NCBI RefSeq assembly: GCF_040361275.1
Contig: NZ_APNH01000001.1
Location: 372,001-436,000 of the forward strand
From: Salinisphaera sp. T31B1
GTDB taxonomy: Bacteria > Pseudomonadota > Gammaproteobacteria > Nevskiales > Salinisphaeraceae
DNA: 64,000 nt
Direction: 5' to 3'
Below, in pieces: positions 34,937-43,351 of the stretch. The number at the start of each line of letters is the position of its first letter. The stretch's first letter is position 1. Under the pieces are notes generated by a model. That model did no database searches and was not told the origin of the DNA. It saw nothing but the letters and a program-made list of their open reading frames with translations. Both the position numbers and the translations under genes were made by a program.

Positions 34937-35920
34937 CTACTTGATCAGGCCCGCTTCGGTCGCCAGTTCGGTATAGACCTCGGTCTTTTCGGTCATGAAC
35001 TTGTCGATTTCGCCGTAGGGCACGTTCAAGCGCACGAACCCGCGATCATCCATTTCCTGCTTGAACTGATCGGTGGCGTTGACCTGGCCGATCAGATCCG
35101 ACAGTTTCTGACGAATCGGCTCAGGCGTGGACTTGGGCACCGCGATGCCCCGGTACGCACCGCCCACCATGTCGATCCCTTTCTCCTTGAACGTCGGCAC
35201 ATCGGGGAACAGCGGCATGCGTTCGTCAGTGGCGACCGCCAGCAGACGGACTTCATCGGGATGGTTGGCCGCGACCGTGCTGTAGCCCCACTCGGCCTTG
35301 ACCTGGCCTCCTCGCATCGCGGTATAGGCCGCGCCGGTGCCCTTGAAGGGAATATAGGTCGTGGTCGTGCCGGTCATCTTGTTGAACCGTACGTTGGCCA
35401 TATGATTGGCCGTGCCGCTACCCGATCCGGACAGCGTCAGCCGGCCGGGGTTTTCCTTCGCATAGGCGATGAGGTCGTCCAGTGTCTTGAACTCGCTGTC
35501 CTTGTTGACCACGATCGCATCCGGCGTGTACTGGAACATGAACACGTTGGTGATATCGTCGGTCTTGAAACCGACGTTCCCCATCAATGGCTTGACGATG
35601 ATATGGGGCAGATTCGTGCCCATGATCGTGTAGCCGTCGCCCTTGCTCGAATTGAGCTGCGACCAGCCCACGGCGCCGCCCCCGCCGGGCTTGTACTCGA
35701 CGATCATGTCCTGACCGGTGATCTTCTGAAAGATCGGCTGCTGCAGGCGCGCCGTGATATCCGACTCGCCGCCCGGCCCGAACGGGATGACGTAGTGCAC
35801 CGGCCGGCTTGGGTAGTCGGCCGCATCCGCCGCCGATGCGATCCCGACACCGGCAATAGTCCATACAGCCAGCGCCGCACTCAGCGCATGGATCACACGT
35901 TTTCTGGTTCGCGTTGTCAT
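34937..35920 (-). CDS. tctC: periplasmic substrate-binding protein TctC (Bug family)
   Basis: A 327-residue exported binding protein. The signal peptide runs through about residue 32 (ending ASAADAADYPS), followed by the family start YPSRPVHYVIPFGPGGESD. GSGSGTANHMANVRF and YKPGGGGAVGW are the loops that usually grip the ligand carboxylate. The ATG at 35920 is preceded by AAGGAGGAG at good spacing, so I prefer it to a start 20 codons earlier. It is separated from comC by 84 bases, the second largest gap in the operon. It should define what the Tct system imports. Confidence 0.92.
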   Translation of the reverse strand: MTTRTRKRVIHALSAALAVWTIAGVGIASAADAADYPSRPVHYVIPFGPGGESDITARLQQPIFQKITGQDMIVEYKPGGGGAVGWSQLNSSKGDGYTIMGTNLPHIIVKPLMGNVGFKTDDITNVFMFQYTPDAIVVNKDSEFKTLDDLIAYAKENPGRLTLSGSGSGTANHMANVRFNKMTGTTTTYIPFKGTGAAYTAMRGGQVKAEWGYSTVAANHPDEVRLLAVATDERMPLFPDVPTFKEKGIDMVGGAYRGIAVPKSTPEPIRQKLSDLIGQVNATDQFKQEMDDRGFVRLNVPYGEIDKFMTEKTEVYTELATEAGLIK

Positions 35921-36004
35921 CGGTTCTCCTCCTTTCGAATCGTTGTCGTATCGGGCGGCCCGCCACGACCGTCGTGCCATGGCGGGCGACCGAGTTTGTT
36001 GTTG

Positions 36005-37018
36005 TCAGTGCGCTGGGGAATTCGCCACACGCTTTCTGATATCCGCGAATAACGAATCGTTGATGTCGATACCGTCGCTGGCCGCCTTGGCGCGCAACCG
36101 ATAACGCCGCTGGCCCGGCAGGCGCGTATCCGGCTGGCCTTCGATAGCCTCGAGCAGCACATCGAGGCGAGCCAGAAAATCCGGCCCGGCCAGACGCTGG
36201 GGGTCGATCAGCACGAAACTCTGGCCGATGCCCGGCGGCGCCCCCTTCGGGTCGAAGAACGAACTCGCCTCAAAACCGTGGTTCGAGCCGGTCAACGAGG
36301 CAGAAAGGATCTCGACCATCAAGGCCAACGCAGCACCTTTGGCCCCGCCGAGCGGGACCATCGTGCCGACCAGTGCAGCATCGGGGTCTGTCGTCGACCG
36401 GCCTTCGGCATCCAGCGCCCAGCCTTCGGGAATGGCTTCGCCACGCTGCTTGGCAAGCATGACCTTTCCACGCGCGACATGGCTCAACGACAGGTCGATC
36501 ACCAACGGGGGGCCCGACGTCCGCGGACTCGCGAACGCGATCGGATTGGTTCCGAACACCCCTTCACGGCCCCCCCAGGGCGCCATCGCCGCCGGTGAAT
36601 TGGAAAAGCCGAGCGCGACCAGCCCCTGTTCGGCCACGGCTTCGACGTGATGCCCCAGCACACCGGCGTGGTGAGAATGACTGATACCCACCACGCAGCT
36701 GCCGGCGCTGCGAGCCCTGGCAACGGCTTGTTCCAATCCATAGCGAATTGCCGGGAACGCAAACCCGTGTCCCGCGTCCACGGCCAGGGCGGCCGCGGCC
36801 TGGTCGCGTATACGCGGCTTGGCCTCACCGTCGACCTTGCCGGACGCGGCCTGGTCGGCATATGCGATCAAGCGGGCCAGACCGTGCGAGGCCAGGCCGT
36901 CGGCCTCGGCTGCGACCAGCGCGCTTGCCACGGCCTCGGCGTTTGTTTGGCTGACGTTGCTGTTGCAGAGTACCGATACGGCCAGCTTGCGCGCCTGTTC
37001 GATCGTCTGGCGGGTCAT
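36005..37018 (-). CDS. comC: ComC-like (R)-sulfolactate dehydrogenase (Ldh family)
   Basis: A 337-residue NAD(P)-dependent 2-hydroxyacid dehydrogenase of the malate/L-lactate (Ldh/MdhYiaK) family. Residues around SHSHHAGVLGHHVEA (about 113) and FGTNPIAFASP (about 155) are the family catalytic and cofactor segments. Members include malate, ureidoglycolate and (R)-sulfolactate dehydrogenases. Placed with slcC and suyAB it matches ComC, which reduces sulfopyruvate to (R)-sulfolactate, the isomer that SuyAB cleaves. The start overlaps the slcC stop by four bases, so the two dehydrogenases should be made in step. Substrate is by context. Confidence 0.8.
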   Translation of the reverse strand: MTRQTIEQARKLAVSVLCNSNVSQTNAEAVASALVAAEADGLASHGLARLIAYADQAASGKVDGEAKPRIRDQAAAALAVDAGHGFAFPAIRYGLEQAVARARSAGSCVVGISHSHHAGVLGHHVEAVAEQGLVALGFSNSPAAMAPWGGREGVFGTNPIAFASPRTSGPPLVIDLSLSHVARGKVMLAKQRGEAIPEGWALDAEGRSTTDPDAALVGTMVPLGGAKGAALALMVEILSASLTGSNHGFEASSFFDPKGAPPGIGQSFVLIDPQRLAGPDFLARLDVLLEAIEGQPDTRLPGQRRYRLRAKAASDGIDINDSLFADIRKRVANSPAH

Positions 37019-37950
37019 GGCCGGACCTCGTCGAGCGCGCCGAGCACGTTATCGACCGTGACCCGGCTGACGCGTTGGTTGGCCTGCACGGTAACCCCGG
37101 CGATATGCGGAGTGAGCAGCACATTATCGAAGCCGCCATACACCGAATCGGCCGGCAACGGTTCGTCTTCGAACACATCGATCGCAGCACCGGCGATTCG
37201 GCCGGTCCTCAGCGCCGCCGCCAACGCGGCATCGTCTATGACGCCACCACGGGCGCTGTTGATGACCACCGCGGTAGATTTCATCCGGCCGATGGCGTGT
37301 TCGTCGATCAGATGACGCGTGGTCTCGACCAGCGGCACATGCAGGCTGATCACATCGGCCTCGGCCAGCAAATCGTCGAACGACACCGGCGTGACGGCAT
37401 GGGCTGCCCAGCATGGGTCGTCTGCGGCCAGCATCGGATCGTGAGCGACGATCGTCATCCCCAGTGCGGCTGCACGTACGGCGACCCGACGGGCGATGCC
37501 GCCAAAACCGACAAGCCCGAGCGTATGGCCGGCGACTTCATGGCCGATCAGCTCGGCGCGCGGCCAGGCACCCGCGGCGACCTGGGCACTGGCCGTATAT
37601 GCGGCGCGACGCAGCATCAACGCCGCGCAAATCACGTATTCGGCGACCGCGACGTCGTTGGCCCCGGTGGCCGGCAACACGCGAATGCCGCGCCGCTGGC
37701 AGGCGTCCAGGTCGATATTGTCCAGCCCCACGCCGAGACGACCCACCACCCGCAGCGCCGGCGCTGCGTCCAGCAGCTCGGCGTCGACCTGGGTGCGGTT
37801 ACGCACGATGATTGCAACCGCCGGCGCGACGGCTTCGAGCAGCGCTTTCCGGTCGTCGACCAGGCCCGGGTCGAAACATACCGAATGACGAGCCCGCAGA
37901 TCCGCCACGGGCGTGTCATCCATGAATTCGGTGATCACGATATCGCTCAT
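37015..37950 (-). CDS. slcC: SlcC-like (S)-sulfolactate dehydrogenase (D-2-hydroxyacid dehydrogenase family)
   Basis: A 311-residue NAD-dependent enzyme of the phosphoglycerate dehydrogenase/2-hydroxyacid family. Catalytic elements are in place: VGRLGVGLDNID (about residue 68), the cofactor motif LVGFGGIARRV (about 143), Arg in NSARGGVID (about 227), Glu in DVFEDEPL (about 256) and His in LTPHIAG (about 274). In Chromohalobacter the SlcC protein of this family oxidises (S)-sulfolactate to sulfopyruvate. Here it is joined to comC and to the lyase gene by four-base overlaps. The start is chosen from the coupling; six upstream codons in frame are possible but unlikely. Confidence 0.82.
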   Translation of the reverse strand: MSDIVITEFMDDTPVADLRARHSVCFDPGLVDDRKALLEAVAPAVAIIVRNRTQVDAELLDAAPALRVVGRLGVGLDNIDLDACQRRGIRVLPATGANDVAVAEYVICAALMLRRAAYTASAQVAAGAWPRAELIGHEVAGHTLGLVGFGGIARRVAVRAAALGMTIVAHDPMLAADDPCWAAHAVTPVSFDDLLAEADVISLHVPLVETTRHLIDEHAIGRMKSTAVVINSARGGVIDDAALAAALRTGRIAGAAIDVFEDEPLPADSVYGGFDNVLLTPHIAGVTVQANQRVSRVTVDNVLGALDEVRP

Positions 37951-39458
37951 GCGGCACCATCCCGCCATTGACTCACCGCCGCCTCGAGTTCGCGATCGGC
38001 CATATCCAGCGCTTCGGTCAGCGAGTCGATACGGCTGCGATCGTCGTCCAGCCGGGCACGCGCCCGGGCCAGTGCCTGCTCCATCGGCCGTTTAGCCGGG
38101 CCGCCGGCGACGGTATGTACCTGAACGAAACTCTCGGGATCGAGCGCGCCACGTACCATGGCATCGTCAATCGGCAGGTCCTGTCCGTAGATCTCTCGTG
38201 CGGATTCGTTGACCAGCGCGGCATCGACCTCGGTCGCGTCCTTGCCCTGCTGAAGCGCACGCAAAACCAGATTGCCGACGATACGGTGCGCGGTACGAAA
38301 CGATAGCTCCGAGTTGCGATGGATGACCGCCGCGAGTTCGGTACAGCTGGCAAAATGCCGAGCGGCCTGTCGCTTCATGAGTTCGGCATCGACCCTGACC
38401 GTCGAAAACACGCCGGTCAGCAACTCCAAGATCCGTCCGGTTTCGTCGAGGGCGTGGAACACCGGCGGCGCAAGCCCTTCCTCGACGTCCTTGGTGTCCT
38501 GGTAGTTGACGTTATGCAGGCTCGCGAACGTCCCGCTCATGTCGCCGATGACGTGGGTCGCCGCAAAACGTGCGTATTCGAACGGGTACGGGTTCTTCTT
38601 CTGCGGCATCATGCTCGACGACCCCGAATAGTCATCGCCGATACTGATATAACCGAATTCCTGGGTATGCCAAGTATAGAAGTCCTGACAAAGTCGGCTG
38701 ACCGTGGTCATCAGATTGGCCAGTGCCGCCACGGATTCGAGCATGTAGTCGCCGGCGCCGACGCAGTCGTTGGTGTTTTCGATCAGGCCTTCGAAGCCCA
38801 GCAACGTGGCGACCCGGTCGCGGTCGATCGCGTAGGACGATCCGGCCAGGGCGCCGCAGCCCAGCGTGCAGTAGTTGCAGCGGTGCCAGGCCGCCAGCAA
38901 TCGATCGAGATCGCGCTCCAGGGCATTCACCAGCCCGACCAGATAGTGCCCGAGCGTGACGATCTGGGCATGCTGCATGTGGGTACCCAGCGGCATCACC
39001 GTATCTCGATGCGCCACTGCCAGTTCAAGCAGCTGATTGCGTAACGACAGTGACAAACGCGCGACCCCGATCAACCGATCGCGCATGACGATGCGCACCA
39101 GCGGCTCAGGACGGGTTCGGCCGATATTGATATCGCCGGCTACGGTCTCTCCCACTTGTGCGGTCAGATACCGCTCCATGGTCGAATAAAAGTATTCCAC
39201 CTGCGGATCGAACTCACCCATGCCCTGACGTCCATCGGTGGCCAGCCCCTCAATGGCTTCCAGAAGACCGGCCGCGGTCGCCTCGGGAATAATTTGCTGC
39301 TCGGCGAGCATGACGGTCCAGGCTTTATTCGCCTGAATAAGCCCGTCGAAATAATGTTCGAGCATGAAGTCATAGCTCGGCTTGAGCACGGTCCGCGTAT
39401 AGATTTCGCCGGGATGGCCTTCAAGGCGTTCCCGCGAAATACGACGATCTTCCGACAT
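37947..39458 (-). CDS. argininosuccinate lyase/fumarase superfamily enzyme, probable X-succinate lyase
   Basis: A 503-residue, mostly helical enzyme of the superfamily that reversibly eliminates an amine or water from a substituted succinate to give a fumarate. The signature SGSSSMMPQKKNP (residues 278-290) carries the mobile-loop catalytic serine, and THMQHAQ (159-165) supplies the second conserved patch. At the first patch, where argininosuccinate lyases have GRSRNDQ, this protein has GRTRPEP (113-119), so argininosuccinate is an unlikely substrate. Related enzymes act on iminodisuccinate or EDDS. GGAGGA lies 7 bases before the ATG. Context inside a sulfolactate operon suggests a sulfonated or other unusual C4 acid; this is inference. 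Confidence 0.8.
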   Translation of the reverse strand: MSEDRRISRERLEGHPGEIYTRTVLKPSYDFMLEHYFDGLIQANKAWTVMLAEQQIIPEATAAGLLEAIEGLATDGRQGMGEFDPQVEYFYSTMERYLTAQVGETVAGDINIGRTRPEPLVRIVMRDRLIGVARLSLSLRNQLLELAVAHRDTVMPLGTHMQHAQIVTLGHYLVGLVNALERDLDRLLAAWHRCNYCTLGCGALAGSSYAIDRDRVATLLGFEGLIENTNDCVGAGDYMLESVAALANLMTTVSRLCQDFYTWHTQEFGYISIGDDYSGSSSMMPQKKNPYPFEYARFAATHVIGDMSGTFASLHNVNYQDTKDVEEGLAPPVFHALDETGRILELLTGVFSTVRVDAELMKRQAARHFASCTELAAVIHRNSELSFRTAHRIVGNLVLRALQQGKDATEVDAALVNESAREIYGQDLPIDDAMVRGALDPESFVQVHTVAGGPAKRPMEQALARARARLDDDRSRIDSLTEALDMADRELEAAVSQWRDGAA

Positions 39459-39477
39459 GGTCTGTCCTCCGATACAG

Positions 39478-41229
39478 TTATTGGGTGGCCGGCGCAGCGG
39501 TAAGCGGCGGCACTTCGTTATCCTCGATCAGGCTCTGACCCGGGGCGATCCGGGTATGCCGGACCGGCTCACGGGCAGTGACCAGTTCGCCTTCCTCGGC
39601 ACGAACGACGGTGTAACTGGCCGCCTCGGCCTCGAGCATGTGCGGATAATCGGCACGAAAATGCGCGCCGCGGGATTCCGGGCGGGCCAGCGCAGCTCGG
39701 GTGATCGCCTCGCTGACCGTGATGAGGTTGTCGAGATTCAGCCAGTCGTGCCATGTGACGTTGTAAGCGCGCGTACTCGCATCCACACCGCCGGCGTGGA
39801 GGCGCTGTCGCAGCGCCGTCAGCTCATCGAGCGCCGCGCTCATATCGGCGTGATTGCGCACGATGCCGACCTGGTGCCACATGAGCTCGTAGAGCGCTTC
39901 GCGAATCGGCTGCAAGGCAACGCTGGCCTGTTGCAGCGGCCTGTTGCAGGCGGCTACGGCGCGCTCGACGACGGCCTGGTCGGGCTCGGCCAAGGGCGCT
40001 GCACGGTCGATCCATGCGGCCATGCTGTCGCCGGCGATGCCGCCGAACACGGTCGAGTTGGCCACCCCGTTGCCTCCGAGGCGGTTTGCGCCATGCACGC
40101 CGCCGGCATCCTCGCCAGCCACGAACAGCCCGGGCAAGGAGGTGAAACAGCGTTCGTCGAAGACGACGCCGCCCATCATGTAATGCGCTGTGGGGATCAC
40201 CTCGACGCGTTCACCGGCCAGATCGAAGCCGCAATCGGCACAGCGTTTGACCATGCCGCGGAACTGCCGGCGCACGTTGTCGGGCCCCAGATGCGCCATG
40301 TAGATATAAGCGCCGCCGTTGAGCGTCGCGCGGCCGGCACCTATCTCGCTGAAGATGCCCCGACTCACGATGTCGCGGGTAGCGCGCTCACCGCGTTCGT
40401 CGTAGCGCTCCATGAAGCGTTCGCCGTCGCCGTTGAACAGGTAGCCGCCCGCACCTCGCAGCCCCTCTTCGAGCACCGTACCGGTCATTCGGGTGTGCTC
40501 TCCGGCCAACAGCCCGGTGGGATGAAACTGGACCATCTCCATATCACGCAGGGCCAGGCCGGCCTCCAGCGCCATCGCCAATCCATCGCAGGATTTATCG
40601 CCGGACGGCGTGTGGTACTTGTACATGGTCGGCCCGCCGCCCGTGCCGAGCATGACCGCCTTGGCGCGACAGAGAAGGTATTCGCCACTGCGGATATCGA
40701 TCATCAGGACGCCAGCGAGCGCATCGCCGGCGTCGGTCGGGATGATCGCGACCGCGCGATGCTCCTCCAAACGCTCGACACCGGTGGCCCAGGTCTGTTC
40801 GGCGAGACGGCTGATGATTTCGATGCCGGTGAGATCCCCGCGGTGGACCGTACGATCGAAAGTCTGGCCGGCAAACGCTTTCTGGTGGACGGTTCCGTCC
40901 GGGTTACGATCGAAAAAGCAGCCGTATTCGTTCTCTAGCTCCCGGATCCGTACCTGGGCCTGCTCGACCAGCGTCCAGGCCACGTCCTGGTTGTTGAGCC
41001 ACTTGCCACCGTTGATGGTGTCCATGAAGTGGCGCTCGGTGGAGTCGGTTGGCGCCAAGGCGACGTTGTAGCCGCCCTGGACCATGCGCGTGCATCCGCA
41101 TTTGCCGAGCAGCCCCTTAACGGCGATGGTCACGCGTAGCTCGGGCGCGGCCCGCTTGGCATGCAGGGCGGCCAGTAGTCCGGCCCCACCACTGCCCAGA
41201 ACGAGAATGTCGGTACATATCTGTTTCAT
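39478..41229 (-). CDS. succinate dehydrogenase/fumarate reductase-like flavoprotein subunit
   Basis: A 583-residue FAD protein homologous to SdhA/FrdA. The FAD motif LGSGGAGL is at residues 11-18. Substrate residues are conserved: H236 in FHPTG, R285 in TRDIV, H349 in AHYMMGG and R383 in HGANRLGG. Two positions differ. The histidine that carries covalent FAD in SdhA aligns with C46 (GKCGCTRMVQGG), and the threonine in SdhA VTEG aligns with E254 in VLEEG. It is followed by the lyase gene and preceded by two membrane anchors and an iron-sulfur subunit, giving a full four-part complex. Its substrate is probably a substituted succinate rather than succinate itself. Confidence 0.85.
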   Translation of the reverse strand: MKQICTDILVLGSGGAGLLAALHAKRAAPELRVTIAVKGLLGKCGCTRMVQGGYNVALAPTDSTERHFMDTINGGKWLNNQDVAWTLVEQAQVRIRELENEYGCFFDRNPDGTVHQKAFAGQTFDRTVHRGDLTGIEIISRLAEQTWATGVERLEEHRAVAIIPTDAGDALAGVLMIDIRSGEYLLCRAKAVMLGTGGGPTMYKYHTPSGDKSCDGLAMALEAGLALRDMEMVQFHPTGLLAGEHTRMTGTVLEEGLRGAGGYLFNGDGERFMERYDERGERATRDIVSRGIFSEIGAGRATLNGGAYIYMAHLGPDNVRRQFRGMVKRCADCGFDLAGERVEVIPTAHYMMGGVVFDERCFTSLPGLFVAGEDAGGVHGANRLGGNGVANSTVFGGIAGDSMAAWIDRAAPLAEPDQAVVERAVAACNRPLQQASVALQPIREALYELMWHQVGIVRNHADMSAALDELTALRQRLHAGGVDASTRAYNVTWHDWLNLDNLITVSEAITRAALARPESRGAHFRADYPHMLEAEAASYTVVRAEEGELVTAREPVRHTRIAPGQSLIEDNEVPPLTAAPATQ

Positions 41230-41239
41230 GCCGTTGTCC

Positions 41240-41581
41240 TCAGAACGCTCGCAAAAGGAAACCGAGCCCGCAGGCCAGCGCCAGGGCGAAACTTGCTGCG
41301 ACGAGATTCTTCTGCGCGGCTCGCCAGCCCAGCATTTCCAGTGCCAGGATGCGTAGACCACTGGCCAGATGGACCGACAGCAGCACGACCAGTCCGCCCT
41401 CGGCCACGCGTACCAGCGGCAGCTCTGTCCACGCCAGGAAGTGATCGAGCTCGGCAGCCCCAGCCAGACTCAGCCCCAATACATAGAAATGCGCCGGCAG
41501 GAACAGCGCCAGCAGCAGCCCGGAGATCCGGTGAACGGCGAAGCCCCAGTACGGCAGGTGCTGTCTCGGCCCGCCCCTCAT
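41240..41581 (-). CDS. SDH-like membrane anchor subunit (SdhC-like, HRxSG)
   Basis: A 113-residue protein with three membrane helices. It contains FAVHRISGLLL, the HRxSG signature of SdhC quinone-site and heme anchors, and a second histidine in LSVHLASGLRIL that could ligate heme b. It starts at an ATG overlapping the preceding stop by four bases. Together with the other anchor it would hold the flavoprotein and iron-sulfur subunits on the membrane and pass electrons to quinone. A longer in-frame version beginning at 41671 is not credible because its extra part lies inside the upstream gene. Confidence 0.8.
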   Translation of the reverse strand: MRGGPRQHLPYWGFAVHRISGLLLALFLPAHFYVLGLSLAGAAELDHFLAWTELPLVRVAEGGLVVLLSVHLASGLRILALEMLGWRAAQKNLVAASFALALACGLGFLLRAF

Positions 41582-41934
41582 GCGAACAACCCCTGCAACG
41601 CACGCAGGCCCAGCACCAACAACAGGACCGCAAAGCCGATGGCCACCAGATCCAGGCTGCGCCCGTGCCAACGGGTATGTTCACGGACGATATTGCGCAA
41701 ACCGATGGCACCGTGGACGGACGCCGCGACCATGAAGATCGCGTAGAACCCGTACCAGGCGACCGACCCACGCGTACGCGCTAGTATTTCGTCGGCCGAC
41801 AGACCGCCCTGCACCACGATGATCATCGTGGCCAGATGAACGACAACGGCCAGCGCCAGCACCATCGAGCTGAGCCGCATGGCGACCCATATCCATAATT
41901 CCGTCATGGCGGGCATTGATGAGGAGCGGTTCAT
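41578..41934 (-). CDS. SDH-like membrane anchor subunit (SdhD-like)
   Basis: A 118-residue protein with three membrane helices. Histidines occur in VVVHLATM and ASVHGAIGLRNI, the latter resembling the heme-ligand segment of SdhD (HxxxGLR). It is coupled on both sides by ATGA overlaps, to the iron-sulfur subunit upstream and to the SdhC-like anchor downstream. Longer readings upstream overlap the iron-sulfur gene and are out of keeping with the family. Its presence shows that the complex is membrane-bound and quinone-linked, not a soluble fumarate reductase. Confidence 0.78.
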   Translation of the reverse strand: MNRSSSMPAMTELWIWVAMRLSSMVLALAVVVHLATMIIVVQGGLSADEILARTRGSVAWYGFYAIFMVAASVHGAIGLRNIVREHTRWHGRSLDLVAIGFAVLLLVLGLRALQGLFA

Positions 41935-42650
41935 AACTTGCCCTTGAGAGCCGCGACGACGCTCATGCGTTTGAGGCCAGCGATGGCGCTTGCCGGGTCG
42001 AGTTCCATCGGGCAGCGCAGCGTGCAGCTCTGCTGGCTGTGGCAGGCATGACAGCCCGCGTCGCCGCTGACGGCGCGTAGGCGCGCTGTGTGCCCGGTAT
42101 CGCGCTCGTCGTTCATCTGTACCCAAGCCCGGTTGAGCGCGGCCGGTCCGAGATAATCCGGCTTCCATGCGACGACATCGCAACTGCTGTAGCACACGCC
42201 GCAGCCGATACATTCCTGGGCTTGATCGGCCAACCGGCGTGCGGGCGAGTCCGGCTCGACCACGGCGAACTCGGCGGTTTTATCTTCTGTGGAACCTACA
42301 TAGGTGCCGCCCGCATCCCGCCATTTGTCGAAGAATGGTGCCATGTCGGTGACCAAGTCCTTGATCACCGGCAGATTCGCCAGCGGCGCGATCTCGAGCC
42401 GGCCGTTGGCGGCCACCTTGTCCACGTGCGTACGGCAGGTCCAACGCGCGGTCCCGTTCACGCGCATGGCGCACGAACCGCACATGCCGACCCGGCAGGC
42501 AAAACGATAGGCCAGCGTCTCGTCGATCTCGCGCTGGATATAGCTGACGACGTCCAACACGGTCTGGTTGGCCCGCTGGGGTACCCGGTGTTCTGCGTAG
42601 TGTCCTTCGTCGGCGCCTTTCCAGACGGCAACCGTCAATTTATGGCTCAT
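41931..42650 (-). CDS. SDH-like iron-sulfur subunit
   Basis: A 239-residue electron-transfer subunit. The ferredoxin-like [2Fe-2S] site uses C52, C57, C60 and C72 (CRVGMCGSC ... WTC). The C-terminal domain has CIGCGVCYSSC (C148, C151, C154, C158) and CHACHSQQSCTLRC (C201, C204, C210, C214) for the [4Fe-4S] and a 3- or 4-iron cluster, as in SdhB/FrdB. All expected cysteines are present. The start overlaps the HAD gene stop by four bases (ATGA). It would relay electrons from the unusual flavoprotein to quinone. Confidence 0.88.
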   Translation of the reverse strand: MSHKLTVAVWKGADEGHYAEHRVPQRANQTVLDVVSYIQREIDETLAYRFACRVGMCGSCAMRVNGTARWTCRTHVDKVAANGRLEIAPLANLPVIKDLVTDMAPFFDKWRDAGGTYVGSTEDKTAEFAVVEPDSPARRLADQAQECIGCGVCYSSCDVVAWKPDYLGPAALNRAWVQMNDERDTGHTARLRAVSGDAGCHACHSQQSCTLRCPMELDPASAIAGLKRMSVVAALKGKL

Positions 42651-43351
42651 GAAACGACTCCGTAGGCCAGTACGGCCGGCAGCTGTGACAGATCGGCAAC
42701 GACCCAGTCGGGCGTGAAACGCGGCTCGACCAGGCGATCGTCGAACCGGTTCGACCACGCACAAGCCAGGCCGGCCGCGCGGGCACCCATGACATCGGTC
42801 GACGAGCCGGCCACGTGAATCAATGCCTCGGGCAGGACATCCAGCGTGTGCAGCGCATGCCAGTACACGTTTGGATGCGGCTTGTAGGCGCCGGCGCGCT
42901 CAGCCGACAGCACTGCCTCGATGAACGGCAACCGACGGGCCAGGGCTTCCAGCATGTCCTGATCGCCGTTGGACAGCAGCGCCAGTCGGTAACCCTGCTC
43001 ATGCAGCTTCGCCAGCGCCGCAGGCGCGTCCGGCCAAGGCGACAGTTCGTCCCAGGCATCAACCAGCGATTGGCGCACGCGCCGGGGCAGATCGATCGCA
43101 TTCGTGGCCAACGCATAGTCCAACGCCAGCGCCGTAGCGCGACGAAACGACAGATGACCTCTTTGCAGCATACTGTGGTGCATGGCCACCGCCAGCTGTC
43201 GGGTTCGCCAGCATTCGAGCACCCCTTTCGCATGCGACCGATCGTCGCCGTCCAGTGCCTGCGTCAGCGCTGGCAGCAAGGAACCGCGGAAATCGAACAA
43301 CGCCGAGTAGACGTCGAATGTCACCCACCGGTCTATTACCGAATCAGCCAT
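42647..43351 (-). CDS. haloacid dehalogenase type II-like HAD protein
   Basis: A 234-residue HAD-superfamily protein most like L-2-haloacid dehalogenases. The nucleophile Asp is in VTFDVYSALFD near residue 10, WRTRQL matches the substrate-binding arginine region, SNGD the second motif, AGAYKPHPNVY the lysine motif and SSTDVMGARAAG the last motif. The common DxYGT is altered to DVYSA, losing the usual threonine. It overlaps the TSUP gene by eight bases and the iron-sulfur gene by four. Function in the operon is unclear: dehalogenation, a phosphatase role, or repair of a damaged intermediate are all possible. Confidence 0.75.
   Translation of the reverse strand: MADSVIDRWVTFDVYSALFDFRGSLLPALTQALDGDDRSHAKGVLECWRTRQLAVAMHHSMLQRGHLSFRRATALALDYALATNAIDLPRRVRQSLVDAWDELSPWPDAPAALAKLHEQGYRLALLSNGDQDMLEALARRLPFIEAVLSAERAGAYKPHPNVYWHALHTLDVLPEALIHVAGSSTDVMGARAAGLACAWSNRFDDRLVEPRFTPDWVVADLSQLPAVLAYGVVS

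Noticed and set aside
34877-36052. Plus-strand frame of about 390 codons opposite tctC
   Set aside because: It is antisense to a clear signal-peptide-bearing Bug-family binding protein and has no recognisable domain.
39478-42650. Housekeeping succinate dehydrogenase operon
   Set aside because: The order (FeS, anchor, anchor, flavoprotein), the changed FAD and substrate residues and the setting among sulfolactate genes differ from the normal sdhCDAB next to TCA-cycle genes.
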